From Bacillota bacterium (GTDB lineage: Bacteria > Bacillota > Clostridia > Lachnospirales > Lachnospiraceae), in NCBI GenBank assembly GCA_023408815.1, contig JAEYJO010000047.1, forward strand, positions 132,024 through 196,023: DNA of 64,000 nucleotides, given 5' to 3'. The position numbers and the translations under genes were made by a program. Shown here in pieces: positions 8,493 through 17,681 of this stretch. Within the stretch, counting starts at the first letter, position 1; every line of letters begins with the position of its first letter. The notes under the pieces were generated by a model that had not been told where the DNA came from, searched no databases, and was given only the letters and a program-made list of their open reading frames with translations.

Positions 8493-9512
8493 TCATCCTA
8501 TGATGATCTTGCCCTGGCTGCGCATAGCTGCGTCTCCCAATACCATATTCAGTTCTTCCAAGGGCATCTTTTTATATATCATGGATCTGACATCAATTTT
8601 TCCCGATTCTATGAGAGAAATGGCGCGCTGCTGCGTGTAGGGATTAATGAAGGATGCTTTTAAAGTAATCTCTTTTCTAAAAAGTTCAAAGGGCTTGATT
8701 GCAAGCTCCTCCCCCGGCCTTGTAAGTCCGAACAGCATGACAACCGATTTCTTTCCTGCAATCTCCAATGCCTGTTTCATGCTGTCAATCCTTCCGACGC
8801 ACTCGATTACCGTATGGATGCGGGTAATTTGATTTTCCAAAAGCATCTGCTTTATGTCCTGTTTTACCGGATCTATCACAATATCTGCCCCCAGCTTCAT
8901 GGCCTGTTTGCGCTTGACCTCCACGGGCTCTATGGCAATGACCCTCGCCGCTCCGCTGATGCGCGCGAGCTGCAGCATAAGAAGCCCGATCATCCCCATT
9001 CCAAATACCGCCACCGTATCCCCGGGATGTATCTCACACATATCGATTCCATGCAGACAGCATGCTACCGGCTCCGCCATTGCGGCTTCCTCAAAAGTAA
9101 GCGCCTCGGAAATAATGTATGCCTGTTCTTCAGGTACCGCACAATATTCTGCGAATCCCCCGTTCACCGTCGTTCCGATACCGATCATGTTTTCACAGAA
9201 ATGACCGATACCATTCCTGCAATATTCGCATTTGCCGCATAGCTTATTGGGGTCCACACATACTCTGTCCCCAACCTTTATTCTCTTTACGCCTTCTCCT
9301 AATTCCTTCACTTCACCGGAAAATTCATGCCCCAGAATAGTTCCGGCAGGACTTTTCGCGGCGCCCTCGTCTCCTTCATAAATATGTACATCAGTTCCGC
9401 ACACCCCGCAGGCATGCACCTTGATGAGTATCTCTCCATACCCGGGAACAGGCTTTTTCACTTCTTCTATCCTTAGATCTTTCTTACCGTAAAATACAGC
9501 TGCTTTCATCAT
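8493..9512 (-). CDS. Zinc-dependent alcohol/polyol dehydrogenase (MDR family)
   Basis: Medium-chain NAD(P)-dependent dehydrogenase of 339 residues that interconverts a secondary alcohol and a ketone, or a sugar and a lactone. Catalytic zinc residues are in CGVCGTD and GHE. The structural zinc is held by the four cysteines of CGKCEYCRNGIGHFC. The Rossmann loop is FGMGMIG. The ATG at 9512 follows AAAGGAG; the frame extends to a TTG at 9569, but that extension is unlike the family. It sits between two GH31 genes, so its substrate is probably the released sugar or a derivative. Sorbitol, threonine or xylose dehydrogenase activities cannot be separated by sequence alone. Confidence 0.9.
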   Translation of the reverse strand: MMKAAVFYGKKDLRIEEVKKPVPGYGEILIKVHACGVCGTDVHIYEGDEGAAKSPAGTILGHEFSGEVKELGEGVKRIKVGDRVCVDPNKLCGKCEYCRNGIGHFCENMIGIGTTVNGGFAEYCAVPEEQAYIISEALTFEEAAMAEPVACCLHGIDMCEIHPGDTVAVFGMGMIGLLMLQLARISGAARVIAIEPVEVKRKQAMKLGADIVIDPVKQDIKQMLLENQITRIHTVIECVGRIDSMKQALEIAGKKSVVMLFGLTRPGEELAIKPFELFRKEITLKASFINPYTQQRAISLIESGKIDVRSMIYKKMPLEELNMVLGDAAMRSQGKIIIG

Positions 9513-9565
9513 TATACCAATGCTCCTTTCAACCTTACCTCGTATCCGCGTTCGTCGACGGGAAA

Positions 9566-9576
9566 TCAACAGTTGA
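9566..9576. promoter_or_regulatory. Second copy of palindrome TCAACAGTTGA
   Basis: Exact second copy of the palindrome at 8453-8463, flanked by AA on the left in both cases. It lies 54 bases upstream of the dehydrogenase start and 15 bases past the GH31 stop. No regulator has been assigned. Confidence 0.45.
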
Positions 9577-9590
9577 AAATATTCATTAAC

Positions 9591-11576
9591 CTAATTACAC
9601 CTTGTAAATACCGGAAGCTGCGCAAGAGGAGCATCCACTTCGATAGCGCTTCCTCCATCAAACGTTTCTCCGGTCCAATAGTTTTTCCATTTGCTGCCGC
9701 TTGGCAGGTAGACTTCTCTCTTTCTCATATCTGCATACAGGATAGGTGCGACAAGAAAATCCGGGCCAAACATATATTCATCTTCAATTTCCCATGCTTT
9801 TGTATCTTCGGAGAAATCATAAAATAACGGTCTCATAACCGGCGTTCCTTTTTCATGGGCCTCTTTCATCAATTCTGTAATATAAGGCTTCATATTCTCC
9901 CGAAGCTGTAAATAAGTCTTGCAGATTTCATAGGCTTCATCTCCAAAGGACCATACCTCATTATCCGCACCGGAAACGCAGGCTGCCCCTCCCTCTGTTC
10001 CCATAGGCTCTTTCAACGGTTCTCTATAACCGTGCAAACGCATAACCGGGCAGAAAGTTCCATACTCAAACCATCTTATCAATAGCTCCTGAAATGCAGG
10101 GTCTTCTGGATCTCCGCCGTGGAATCCTCCGATATCGGTAGTCCACCATGGAATTCCTGCAATTCCCATATTTAATCCTGCTGCCAGCTGATTGCGCAGA
10201 CTCCCAAAACTGGAATGAATATCTCCCGACCACACGAGCGCTCCATATTTCTGGGAGCCTGCCCATGCACAGCGGAGCAGATTGATGATATTCTCCTGTC
10301 CCTGCGCTTTCATGCCGTCAAAAAAGGTTTTCGCATACATAGCAGGATAAATATTTCCAATTTGTACGTTGGGCCCCATATGATAACGGTAGTTGTCGAA
10401 ATCATAAATACTGTATTCCGGCTCTGCCTCATCCAGCCAGAACACTTTTATACCTTTATCATAATAGTTCTTCTTCGCTTTCTGCCATACATATTCCCTG
10501 GCTTCAGGATTAGTCGCATCGAAATGAACAGTATTTCCCTGGAAATCCATAACCATACGAAATCCCCTGTCGGTACGGATTAAATATCCTTTTTCCTTCA
10601 TCTCTTCAAAATTCTCACTGCGGTAATCCACAGTGGGCCATATGGAGACCATGAGCTCAATACCCATATCTTTCAATTCTTTAATCATGGCATCCGGATC
10701 CGGCCAATACTTGGGATCAAATTTCCAGTCGCCCTGCAGCGGCCAGTGGAAGTAATCAATAACAATAACGGAAATAGGGAGTTCCCTTCTTTTATATTCC
10801 CTTGCCACCTCCAAAAGCTCCTCCTGCGTCTGGTAACGAAGTTTACACTGCCAGAATCCCATAGCGTAATCCGGCATCATAGGCACCGTGCCCGCCACCC
10901 CGGCATATGCCTCTTCTATTTTGGCAGGAGTGTCCTCCGCTGTAATCCAATAATCCAGTGCTTTGGTGGAATATGCTTCCCAGGTTGTAATATTCTTGCC
11001 GAATATAGTCCTTCCGACTGCCGGATTATTCCAAAGAAATCCATATCCCAGGGAGGAAATAGCAAACGGTACACTGGCCTGTGAATTTCTCTGTGCCAGT
11101 TCGAGATCCGCACCCTTAAGATTCAGATAAGGCTGCTGATATTGTCCCATACCATATATTTTTTCCTCCGGATTGGAAACAAAACGCATGGACAGATGAT
11201 AATCCCCTCCCGGAATGGGCTTGAATTCTCTGGCTTCAACCTCAAGTGCGCTGCAGTAATCCGCGAATACATCCAATCTGTTCCGCAAATATTCATCTAA
11301 CAACACTTCCCCTTTCTGGTTATAAAATGTGAGCTTTCCGTAACGGGAGATCCTTGCCTCAATTTTACCGTTCTTAATTGCCGCATAATCCTTTTCTATT
11401 CTTATTTCAGGTACTGTCCTCTCCGGCTCCGTCTCAAGCGCCCAACGCTCATCAGGCATCTTAGCCATTTTCGAAGCACGGACGCGAAAACTATTGGCTC
11501 CCCATGGCTGGATCCAAAGCTCCTCCGCGTCATAATGAAATTTCAAACAATTCTCTTCCTGCCTAAATACATTCAT
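9591..11576 (-). CDS. GH31 glycoside hydrolase, probable alpha-xylosidase or alpha-glucosidase
   Basis: Second GH31 enzyme of the locus, 661 residues and clearly different from the YicI-like one. The nucleophile is Asp382 in FWLDEAEPE and the acid/base is Asp452 in WSGDIHSSF. An N-terminal beta-sandwich (to about residue 225) precedes the TIM barrel, and a C-terminal beta-domain ends the protein. LDEAEPE is typical of the XylS/Xyl31-type branch, which includes alpha-xylosidases. No signal peptide is present. The ATG follows GGAGAATTAGTAAG. Two GH31 enzymes in one operon suggest a substrate with two alpha-linkage types or chain lengths. Confidence 0.88.
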   Translation of the reverse strand: MNVFRQEENCLKFHYDAEELWIQPWGANSFRVRASKMAKMPDERWALETEPERTVPEIRIEKDYAAIKNGKIEARISRYGKLTFYNQKGEVLLDEYLRNRLDVFADYCSALEVEAREFKPIPGGDYHLSMRFVSNPEEKIYGMGQYQQPYLNLKGADLELAQRNSQASVPFAISSLGYGFLWNNPAVGRTIFGKNITTWEAYSTKALDYWITAEDTPAKIEEAYAGVAGTVPMMPDYAMGFWQCKLRYQTQEELLEVAREYKRRELPISVIVIDYFHWPLQGDWKFDPKYWPDPDAMIKELKDMGIELMVSIWPTVDYRSENFEEMKEKGYLIRTDRGFRMVMDFQGNTVHFDATNPEAREYVWQKAKKNYYDKGIKVFWLDEAEPEYSIYDFDNYRYHMGPNVQIGNIYPAMYAKTFFDGMKAQGQENIINLLRCAWAGSQKYGALVWSGDIHSSFGSLRNQLAAGLNMGIAGIPWWTTDIGGFHGGDPEDPAFQELLIRWFEYGTFCPVMRLHGYREPLKEPMGTEGGAACVSGADNEVWSFGDEAYEICKTYLQLRENMKPYITELMKEAHEKGTPVMRPLFYDFSEDTKAWEIEDEYMFGPDFLVAPILYADMRKREVYLPSGSKWKNYWTGETFDGGSAIEVDAPLAQLPVFTRCN

Positions 11577-11607
11577 CTTACTAATTCTCCTTCCAGCAAT
11601 TTAATAT

Positions 11608-12444
11608 TTATCCTTTTACGGAACCGCTCGTCATACCTTCCACGATATGTTTCTGCATAGTGACAAAGATGATGCAGCTTGGAAGAATCAACAGAACCCC
11701 GTATGCCATAATGCTGTTCCATTTTGTACCGTATTGGTTCATAAATGTATAGATGGCCGATGTCATCGGGCGCATCACTTCTTTTGTATTAAAAGTCATG
11801 GAATATGCCAAATCATTCCAGGCAAATACGAAGCTGAAGCATGCCGCGGTAATTACCGTAGGCTTTGAAATAGGAATCGCAATGCGGAAAAAGGCGGTAA
11901 GTGCATTACAGCCGTCTATTTTTGCGGCATCTTCCAGTTCTTTCGGCATACTAAGGAAACCCGGACGAAGCATCAGGACAATAAACGGTATGGATATGGT
12001 CGCCGTGGACAAAATAGGCGCCCAATAGGAATTCAAGATTCCCAGCTTTGAAAAAATCAAAAATAATGGCGTCAGTACCAAAGAGGCCGGAAGCATCTGT
12101 GTAATGAGGAATATTAACACGAACACTTTCATTCCTCTCACTTTGTATCTTGCCAGACCATATGCTGCCGGAACCGAAAGGCATAAGGACAAAAGCATAG
12201 AACCGACCGCAATGATCACCGAATTCTTCATTGTGACAGACAGGCTTCCCAATTGGTCTTTATATGCTTTTAAAGTAAAATCTTCAGGCCATAATGTCGG
12301 CGTGCCGGCAAAAATTTCGCTGTCCAGCTTAAAGGAATTAACGACAATCCAGTATAGCGGAAACAGGAAAATACAAGCGATGATTACGGCTGCCGCACTG
12401 AGTAAAATGTTTTTATGTTTATAAGTAAGGTGTATATTTTTCAT
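11608..12444 (-). CDS. Carbohydrate ABC transporter permease, MalG type
   Basis: Inner-membrane permease of 278 residues with about six helices, the first at residues 11-32. The cytoplasmic EAA loop that docks the ATPase is LEDAAKIDGCNALTAFFRI, at about residue 170. With the MalF-type gene and the binding protein upstream it forms a CUT1 sugar importer. No ATPase gene is present in the locus, so a shared MsmX-like ATPase coded elsewhere is likely. Confidence 0.92.
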   Translation of the reverse strand: MKNIHLTYKHKNILLSAAAVIIACIFLFPLYWIVVNSFKLDSEIFAGTPTLWPEDFTLKAYKDQLGSLSVTMKNSVIIAVGSMLLSLCLSVPAAYGLARYKVRGMKVFVLIFLITQMLPASLVLTPLFLIFSKLGILNSYWAPILSTATISIPFIVLMLRPGFLSMPKELEDAAKIDGCNALTAFFRIAIPISKPTVITAACFSFVFAWNDLAYSMTFNTKEVMRPMTSAIYTFMNQYGTKWNSIMAYGVLLILPSCIIFVTMQKHIVEGMTSGSVKG

Positions 12445-12478
12445 ATGATAGCTGTGCTCCTTTCTTCCTGTACTTCGC

Positions 12479-13378
12479 TTATATCACTTCATCCTTTGAA
12501 ATTGTTTTCAGGTAAACTAACGCTACCAGAAACAAGCAGACAAACAATACATTGGCAACTGCCGCTCCTTCTCCGAAATGAAACAGCTGGAAGGACAGCT
12601 TGTAAGAATAAGTTGATAATACTTCCGTCGCATCCACCGGCCCTCCCCCGGTCATTACATATACCAAATCAAATACTTTGAAGGTAAGAACAAAGCCAAG
12701 TACCAATACGGACATAATTGTCGGTTTCAGAAGGGGAATCGTAATTTTGAAAAACTTCTGTGTTCCGCTCGCTCCGTCGATGGAGGCAGCTTCATATATG
12801 TCCCCCGGAATGTTATTCAATCCCGTAGTAAGCAGCAGCATATTGAAAGGAATCCCTACCCATGAATTAGCGATTATGAGTCCGAGCATTGCCGTATTTC
12901 CTTGAAGAAGCCATCCGATCGGCTGCTTGATTATATGTAAATTCATCAAAATAGTGTTGATGATACCATTGCTTTCTGCAAACATAAACTTAAATACAAG
13001 TGCGGTTACCGTGACCGGAAGCATCCAACTGATAACAATAAATCCCCTGATTGCCTTTGAAAGTGCAAACTTCTTAGCAAAAAACATCGCAAATAAAAAT
13101 CCCAGCGAAAATTGAATTACCAGGCATCCGATCGTATAAACAAATGTGTGCAATAACGCTTTTCTAAAGGTTAAATCCATAAAGATCAATTTATAATTAT
13201 CAAATCCTACAAAGTCTCTTGCTGCGCTGCCCAATGTTTTTGCAGTCACGTCCTGAAGACTGATCATCCAGTTGTATGCAATCGGGTATCCTATAAATGT
13301 CAGCATATAAATAACCGCCGGTACAATAAAAAAATATCCGAGTATCTGTTCTCTTCTCTCCCGCTTATTTGACTGCAT
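12479..13378 (-). CDS. Carbohydrate ABC transporter permease, MalF type
   Basis: Partner permease of about 299 residues with about six membrane helices, the first near residues 15-35. Its EAA loop reads YEAASIDGASGTQKFFKI at about residue 193. The ATG at 13378 follows GGAAGG with six bases of spacing; a TTG two codons upstream is the only alternative. It lies between the binding-protein gene, with a terminator-like hairpin in the gap, and the MalG-type gene. Confidence 0.92.
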   Translation of the reverse strand: MQSNKRERREQILGYFFIVPAVIYMLTFIGYPIAYNWMISLQDVTAKTLGSAARDFVGFDNYKLIFMDLTFRKALLHTFVYTIGCLVIQFSLGFLFAMFFAKKFALSKAIRGFIVISWMLPVTVTALVFKFMFAESNGIINTILMNLHIIKQPIGWLLQGNTAMLGLIIANSWVGIPFNMLLLTTGLNNIPGDIYEAASIDGASGTQKFFKITIPLLKPTIMSVLVLGFVLTFKVFDLVYVMTGGGPVDATEVLSTYSYKLSFQLFHFGEGAAVANVLFVCLFLVALVYLKTISKDEVI

Positions 13379-13419
13379 ATTCAACCTTCCTTTCCAATGA
13401 GTGTTTTACAGTACAAAAA

Positions 13420-13461
13420 GTCCCATCACATCACAATTTATTATTGTACATGCGATGGGAC
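13420..13461 (-). terminator. Attenuating terminator after the sugar-binding protein gene
   Basis: On the minus strand GTCCCATC pairs with GATGGGAC, with a second inner stem ACAAT/ATTGT, and the hairpin is followed by TTTTTGTA. It lies between the binding protein and the permeases of one operon. That fits partial termination, giving more binding protein than membrane protein. Confidence 0.8.
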
Positions 13462-13469
13462 ATTCTCTT

Positions 13470-14789
13470 TTATTTTGAACCTATAGCATCTATCTTAGCC
13501 TGAGCATCCGTCATTGCGGTATCCACATCTTTTTGTCCTGTGAATACTTCCTGCTGTGCGGTGTAAATTGCTGCGGAGATTTCCGGCCAATCAGGTGAAG
13601 GACCTCTGGACTGCGCACTCGGCATTACCTCCGCAAATACGGAATTGAGAGGATCGTCCGCAAACATTTCCTGTACATTTACATCGGCTCTCGGCGAAAA
13701 ACGTCCGATGGATTTGCAAATATCCTGTGACTTTTCTTTGCTCGTGATCCAGGTTAAGAATTTCCATGATGCCTCTACATTAGCGCCGGTACAGATAGCA
13801 ACATTCTCACCTCCGAGTACGGAAGCATATTCTCCGTTATCTGCCTTCGGAACTTTTGCGACGCCGTAAGCAAGGTCCGGAGCATCATCTGCAAGTCCCG
13901 AGAACTGCCAGGGACCGTTGATCATCATGGCTGCCTGTCCTGCTGCAAATTGCTTTTCAGCATCTGCCTGCGTCCAGTTCACACATTCTCTGCTGATATA
14001 ACCTTTTTCAATTAAGCCATATAAATATGACATGGATTCTTTAGAGCCTTCGGAAGCTAAATCGGTCACGCTTCCGCCTGAAGACAATAACCAGGGCATA
14101 TACTGGAAGGTGCCTTCCTCATTACCGATTGCTGAAATAGCCAATCCTTTACATGTATCTGTTGTCAGTTTTTCACAAGCTGCTTCCAGTTCAGACCAGG
14201 TGGTGGGTACCTCTATCCCTGCCGCATCCAGCATTTCCTTGTTATAGAAAAGGCCCAGGCAATTGTTTCCCCACGGAAGTCCGTATAATTTACCTTCATA
14301 ATAGCAGGAGTTAATAGAACCTTCCATGAAACTTGCATCATCCCATGAATTGTAAAGGTCTGTGATATCTTCAAAAACACCCATGGACGCATAAGAATTA
14401 TGATCCGGGTTATCCACCATGCCGCAATCCGGCAATTCTCCCGATACCACACCGATCGTATATTGCTTCATGAGCTCATCTCTCGGTAAATATTGCGCTG
14501 TTACATAAATTTCATCCTGTGCATTGTTGAATTCTTCCACAGCCTGGTTCACATATTTTCCTTCTTTGTCTTCCGACATATAGTGCCAGAAAGTAATCTC
14601 CGTTCTTCCGTCTGCAGATGCCTCGTCGGTACCGGAATCCGTACTTGCAGTATTTTCATTTTCCACTGCCGTATTGTCCGCTGCTTCTGTTACCTTCTCC
14701 CCGGAAGCTGTTTCCGTGCTGCTCCCGCATGCCATAAGTGTTCCGGCAACCATTGCCATTGCCGTTAATAATGCTATACTCTTTTTCAT
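13470..14789 (-). CDS. Sugar-binding lipoprotein, ABC family 1
   Basis: Extracellular solute-binding protein of 439 residues that captures an oligosaccharide for the MalF/MalG-type permeases. The N-terminus is a lipoprotein signal: KK, a hydrophobic stretch, then the lipobox LMAC with Cys21. A low-complexity Ser/Thr/Glu/Asp linker follows to about residue 62. The mature part starts with TEITFWHYMS, typical of SBP family 1. It is the first gene of the glycoside operon, preceded by GGAGGG. The neighbouring alpha-xylosidases suggest an alpha-xyloside or xyloglucan oligosaccharide ligand, by inference only. Confidence 0.92.
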   Translation of the reverse strand: MKKSIALLTAMAMVAGTLMACGSSTETASGEKVTEAADNTAVENENTASTDSGTDEASADGRTEITFWHYMSEDKEGKYVNQAVEEFNNAQDEIYVTAQYLPRDELMKQYTIGVVSGELPDCGMVDNPDHNSYASMGVFEDITDLYNSWDDASFMEGSINSCYYEGKLYGLPWGNNCLGLFYNKEMLDAAGIEVPTTWSELEAACEKLTTDTCKGLAISAIGNEEGTFQYMPWLLSSGGSVTDLASEGSKESMSYLYGLIEKGYISRECVNWTQADAEKQFAAGQAAMMINGPWQFSGLADDAPDLAYGVAKVPKADNGEYASVLGGENVAICTGANVEASWKFLTWITSKEKSQDICKSIGRFSPRADVNVQEMFADDPLNSVFAEVMPSAQSRGPSPDWPEISAAIYTAQQEVFTGQKDVDTAMTDAQAKIDAIGSK

Positions 14790-14883
14790 CTGTTACCCTC
14801 CTTCGTTTCTTTGTAACTTTAGTATAATCGCTGGAAAGCAAACAAAAAATTCCAATATTTTAAAAAAAGTGTATAAAATCTTT

Positions 14884-15618
14884 CTATTTTCTTTTATTTT
14901 TTTGTACATCTATTGCAAACTGCTTAGCGGAAACTCCTGTATATTCCTTAAATACTTTGGAAAAATATTTCTGATCCGAATACCCTACACTGCATGCCAC
15001 TTCATAAATCTTCATATCAGTAGACAAAATAAGCTCCTTGGCTTTTTCTATTCGGACTTTTTTTAAATAGTTGGAAAATGTCATTTTTGTTTCTTTGGCA
15101 AACAAATTACTTATATATTCAGGCGTCAGTCTGAATTTATCGGCAAAAGTATCGAGCCCCAGACGCATGCCGTAACTTTCCTCCATTATCGCGATCATTT
15201 CCTTCACCATCCCCGAATATTCTTCCTCTTCCGGCCGACTGGCTTCTTCTCCGTTTCCTGCCAGCTTGATCAGTAATTCCTTGACGCTGGATATCGTTGC
15301 CGGCTTTAACAGGTATTCTTTTACACCAAGATGTATTCCTCTTCTCGCATATTCGAAATCGGCATAACCGCTCAGTATTACAAATGTACAGGCGGCTCCC
15401 ATTTCCTTTGCTTTCTCAATCATCTGCAGGCCGTCAATCTTGGGCATCTGAATATCGGTGATCACAATATCAGGCTCCAGATCCTGAATCATTTTAAGGC
15501 CCTCATATCCGTTTTCAGCTTCCCCTATTACCTTACACCCCATATCCACTTTATTAATAAGGCTTCCAAGACCCTGTCTGGTTCTGAATTCATCTTCTAC
15601 GATAACAATCGTTTTCAT
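14884..15618 (-). CDS. YesN-type response regulator with AraC DNA-binding domain
   Basis: Two-component regulator of about 244 residues. The receiver domain (about 1-120) has the phosphate-accepting Asp in VITDIQMPK at about residue 56 and the Lys in YLLKP. The C-terminal AraC-type double helix-turn-helix (about 145-240) ends with VACSVGYSDQKYFSKVFKEY. The ATG at 15618 lies 7 bases after GGAG; a GTG one codon upstream is possible. It follows the kinase by three bases and precedes the binding-protein gene, so it probably activates the glycoside operon. Confidence 0.93.
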   Translation of the reverse strand: MKTIVIVEDEFRTRQGLGSLINKVDMGCKVIGEAENGYEGLKMIQDLEPDIVITDIQMPKIDGLQMIEKAKEMGAACTFVILSGYADFEYARRGIHLGVKEYLLKPATISSVKELLIKLAGNGEEASRPEEEEYSGMVKEMIAIMEESYGMRLGLDTFADKFRLTPEYISNLFAKETKMTFSNYLKKVRIEKAKELILSTDMKIYEVACSVGYSDQKYFSKVFKEYTGVSAKQFAIDVQKNKRK

Positions 15619-15621
15619 CAC

Positions 15622-17439
15622 CTATCTCCTTCTCTCGTTTTGTCTGTTCGGTATGATCAGAATAAACTCGCTGCCTTCGCTAAGCTTACTGTTGACAATA
15701 ATCTCCGCTTCTTCCTGATAATATATCCTCAGCCTGTGGATGACATTGCTGATTCCTATATGCTTGCTGTTAAGAGGTCCATTGTCCTCTATTTCTTGTG
15801 TAATCTCCGCAACAACCTCGTTCTCCATGCCGCAGCCATTGTCCTTAATACGAATTTCGAGTTTTTCATCCTGACGGACAAAAGCTTTCACATAGATCAT
15901 TCCGCCTTCCTTTACCTCTTCAAAAGCATGCAATATCGTATTTTCAATGATAGGCTGCAAGAGCATTTTATAAATAGGAAATTCCATCGCTTGCTCAGTA
16001 ATATCATAGCTGCAGTCAAATGAATTATGAAAACGATCTCTTTGAAGAAAAATGTATTTCTTCAACCAGCTGATCTCCGCTTCCAGAACTACTTCCATAT
16101 CGATGTTGGAAACACTGTACCTTAAAAGGCTTCCTAAGGTTCCCAGCATATCGCTGATTTCCACCTCATCATGTTCAATAGCTCTCCAGTTAATGGAATC
16201 CAGTGTATTGAAAAGAAAATGAGGGTTGATCTGCGCTTCAAGGGCCTTTATCTCCGCATGCTTTTGGCTGATTGCTGCCGCCTTGATTTCCTCATTTCTC
16301 TGACGGAGCATTTCTACAAGGGAATTAACCCTTTCCGTCATCTTATTGAACTGTCTGACGATTACATATAGCTCATCCTTTTCATTCACATCCACATCGA
16401 TCTTATCTTCGCCTATCCCTTCATAATCATGGATACCCTGTGCTATCTTCTGGACAGTTCCTATATACTTTCTCGATGCAAAAAACACGACCAAAAAAAA
16501 GAAACAGGTAACCGTTATCATGAGAATAAAGACCACACTTACCAGATGATAGATATCTTTTCTGTATACGGCGGTATCAATAATATTTACAATTGTCCAA
16601 TCAGTTCCCTCTATCTTTTTTCTATTCTCCGATATTCTTTTGATATTACCGAATTCATCATCCAGATAGTCGTTATAATTCTTATTTAAGTAAGAGTTTT
16701 GAACCCCGGCAATGATTCTGTCCTCACCATTCAATATTACCGTAGTAATTCCGTTTGCTTCTTTTCCGTTCTTTTGACTCTCATCGCCTTCATCAAACAA
16801 AAGTACATCATCATCCAGCGCCATAACCAACACGCCTTTTTGCTCTTTTGTCTTGAGATGTTTTACCGGGTAACCCATCATTATAACATAATCATCTCTT
16901 CCTTCCGTATTGCTTAAATTAACGGAAGCTATAAAAGATAATTTCTGTTCTTTATTGATTTTATCGTAAATTTCTTCTCTTTGCTCCGGATCCGCCCAAA
17001 TACTTTCGTTCATACTGCCATACCATTTTGAATAGGTTACATACTGCCCGTTATCCGCGACAAAAGCGGCGCTCCGGATGCTCTGGTAGGTATAAACGCT
17101 CCTTCGAAGCAAGGTCTCCATAGCGGCTCCATTTACCAGAAGGTCCTCTTCATCTCCTTTATTAATGCTGTCAGCCAGCTTTATGCACTCGTTATTGATG
17201 AGGAGTTCATACAAAACGCCCTTCAGGGCGTCCATCCTTTCCTGAACAACAACCTCATGCTGTCTTGTATTCTGCTCCACAAGGCTGTAGGCACCTTTTA
17301 AAATGCTATTGTAGTACATGATGCTTGCCGAAAAAGTTATGATGATGATCGGAAGTACAGCCATAAGCAAGTACACGATGATAACCTTTCTTTGTATGCT
17401 GGATTTTCTTCCAAAAAGACCTTCCATGTATTCTTTCAT
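15622..17439 (-). CDS. YesM-type sensor histidine kinase
   Basis: Membrane kinase of about 605 residues. Helix one is near residues 20-40. An extracytoplasmic sensor region follows, then helix two at about residue 300 (ILMITVTCFFFLVVFF), a HAMP linker and a His_kinase domain with QINPHFLFNTLDSINWRA. The ATP-binding domain has DNGCGM. The ATG at 17439 is preferred because GAGAGGG precedes it; the frame stays open to 17520. It pairs with the adjacent response regulator. Kinases of this family often sense a sugar or its binding protein. Confidence 0.92.
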   Translation of the reverse strand: MKEYMEGLFGRKSSIQRKVIIVYLLMAVLPIIIITFSASIMYYNSILKGAYSLVEQNTRQHEVVVQERMDALKGVLYELLINNECIKLADSINKGDEEDLLVNGAAMETLLRRSVYTYQSIRSAAFVADNGQYVTYSKWYGSMNESIWADPEQREEIYDKINKEQKLSFIASVNLSNTEGRDDYVIMMGYPVKHLKTKEQKGVLVMALDDDVLLFDEGDESQKNGKEANGITTVILNGEDRIIAGVQNSYLNKNYNDYLDDEFGNIKRISENRKKIEGTDWTIVNIIDTAVYRKDIYHLVSVVFILMITVTCFFFLVVFFASRKYIGTVQKIAQGIHDYEGIGEDKIDVDVNEKDELYVIVRQFNKMTERVNSLVEMLRQRNEEIKAAAISQKHAEIKALEAQINPHFLFNTLDSINWRAIEHDEVEISDMLGTLGSLLRYSVSNIDMEVVLEAEISWLKKYIFLQRDRFHNSFDCSYDITEQAMEFPIYKMLLQPIIENTILHAFEEVKEGGMIYVKAFVRQDEKLEIRIKDNGCGMENEVVAEITQEIEDNGPLNSKHIGISNVIHRLRIYYQEEAEIIVNSKLSEGSEFILIIPNRQNERRR

Positions 17440-17561
17440 GCTTATTATATCCCTCTCAACCTTTGTTGCTTTTACATATTTGCATAATAAACCTTTGTCT
17501 ATTTTCAGTCTATTATACACTATCTCCTTCTATTTGCGAATTATTTGACCGGTGACACGTC

Positions 17562-17580
17562 AACTAAAATAATTTTAGTT
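17562..17580. promoter_or_regulatory. Operator-like inverted repeat AACTAAAA-TAA-TTTTAGTT
   Basis: Perfect 8-bp arms around TAA in the divergent gap between the kinase and the LacI-family gene, 14 bases upstream of the LacI-gene -35. The half-site TTTTAGTT returns at 18743-18750, just upstream of the iron importer promoter. It may be the LacI-family protein's own site, though classical LacI sites usually have a central CG and this does not. Confidence 0.45.
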
Positions 17581-17593
17581 TATTAAATATAAA

Positions 17594-17622
17594 TTGAATT
17601 TTTCTGATAAAGTATGTATATT
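17594..17622 (+). promoter_or_regulatory. Promoter of the LacI-family gene
   Basis: TTGAAT (17594-17599), 17 bases, then TATATT (17617-17622), 60 bases before the start codon. Confidence 0.7.
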
Positions 17623-17681
17623 AAACATAACGAACTGATTTATGTTCAAGAAATGATGTAATTAAAATGCGGAGGTTAGAT

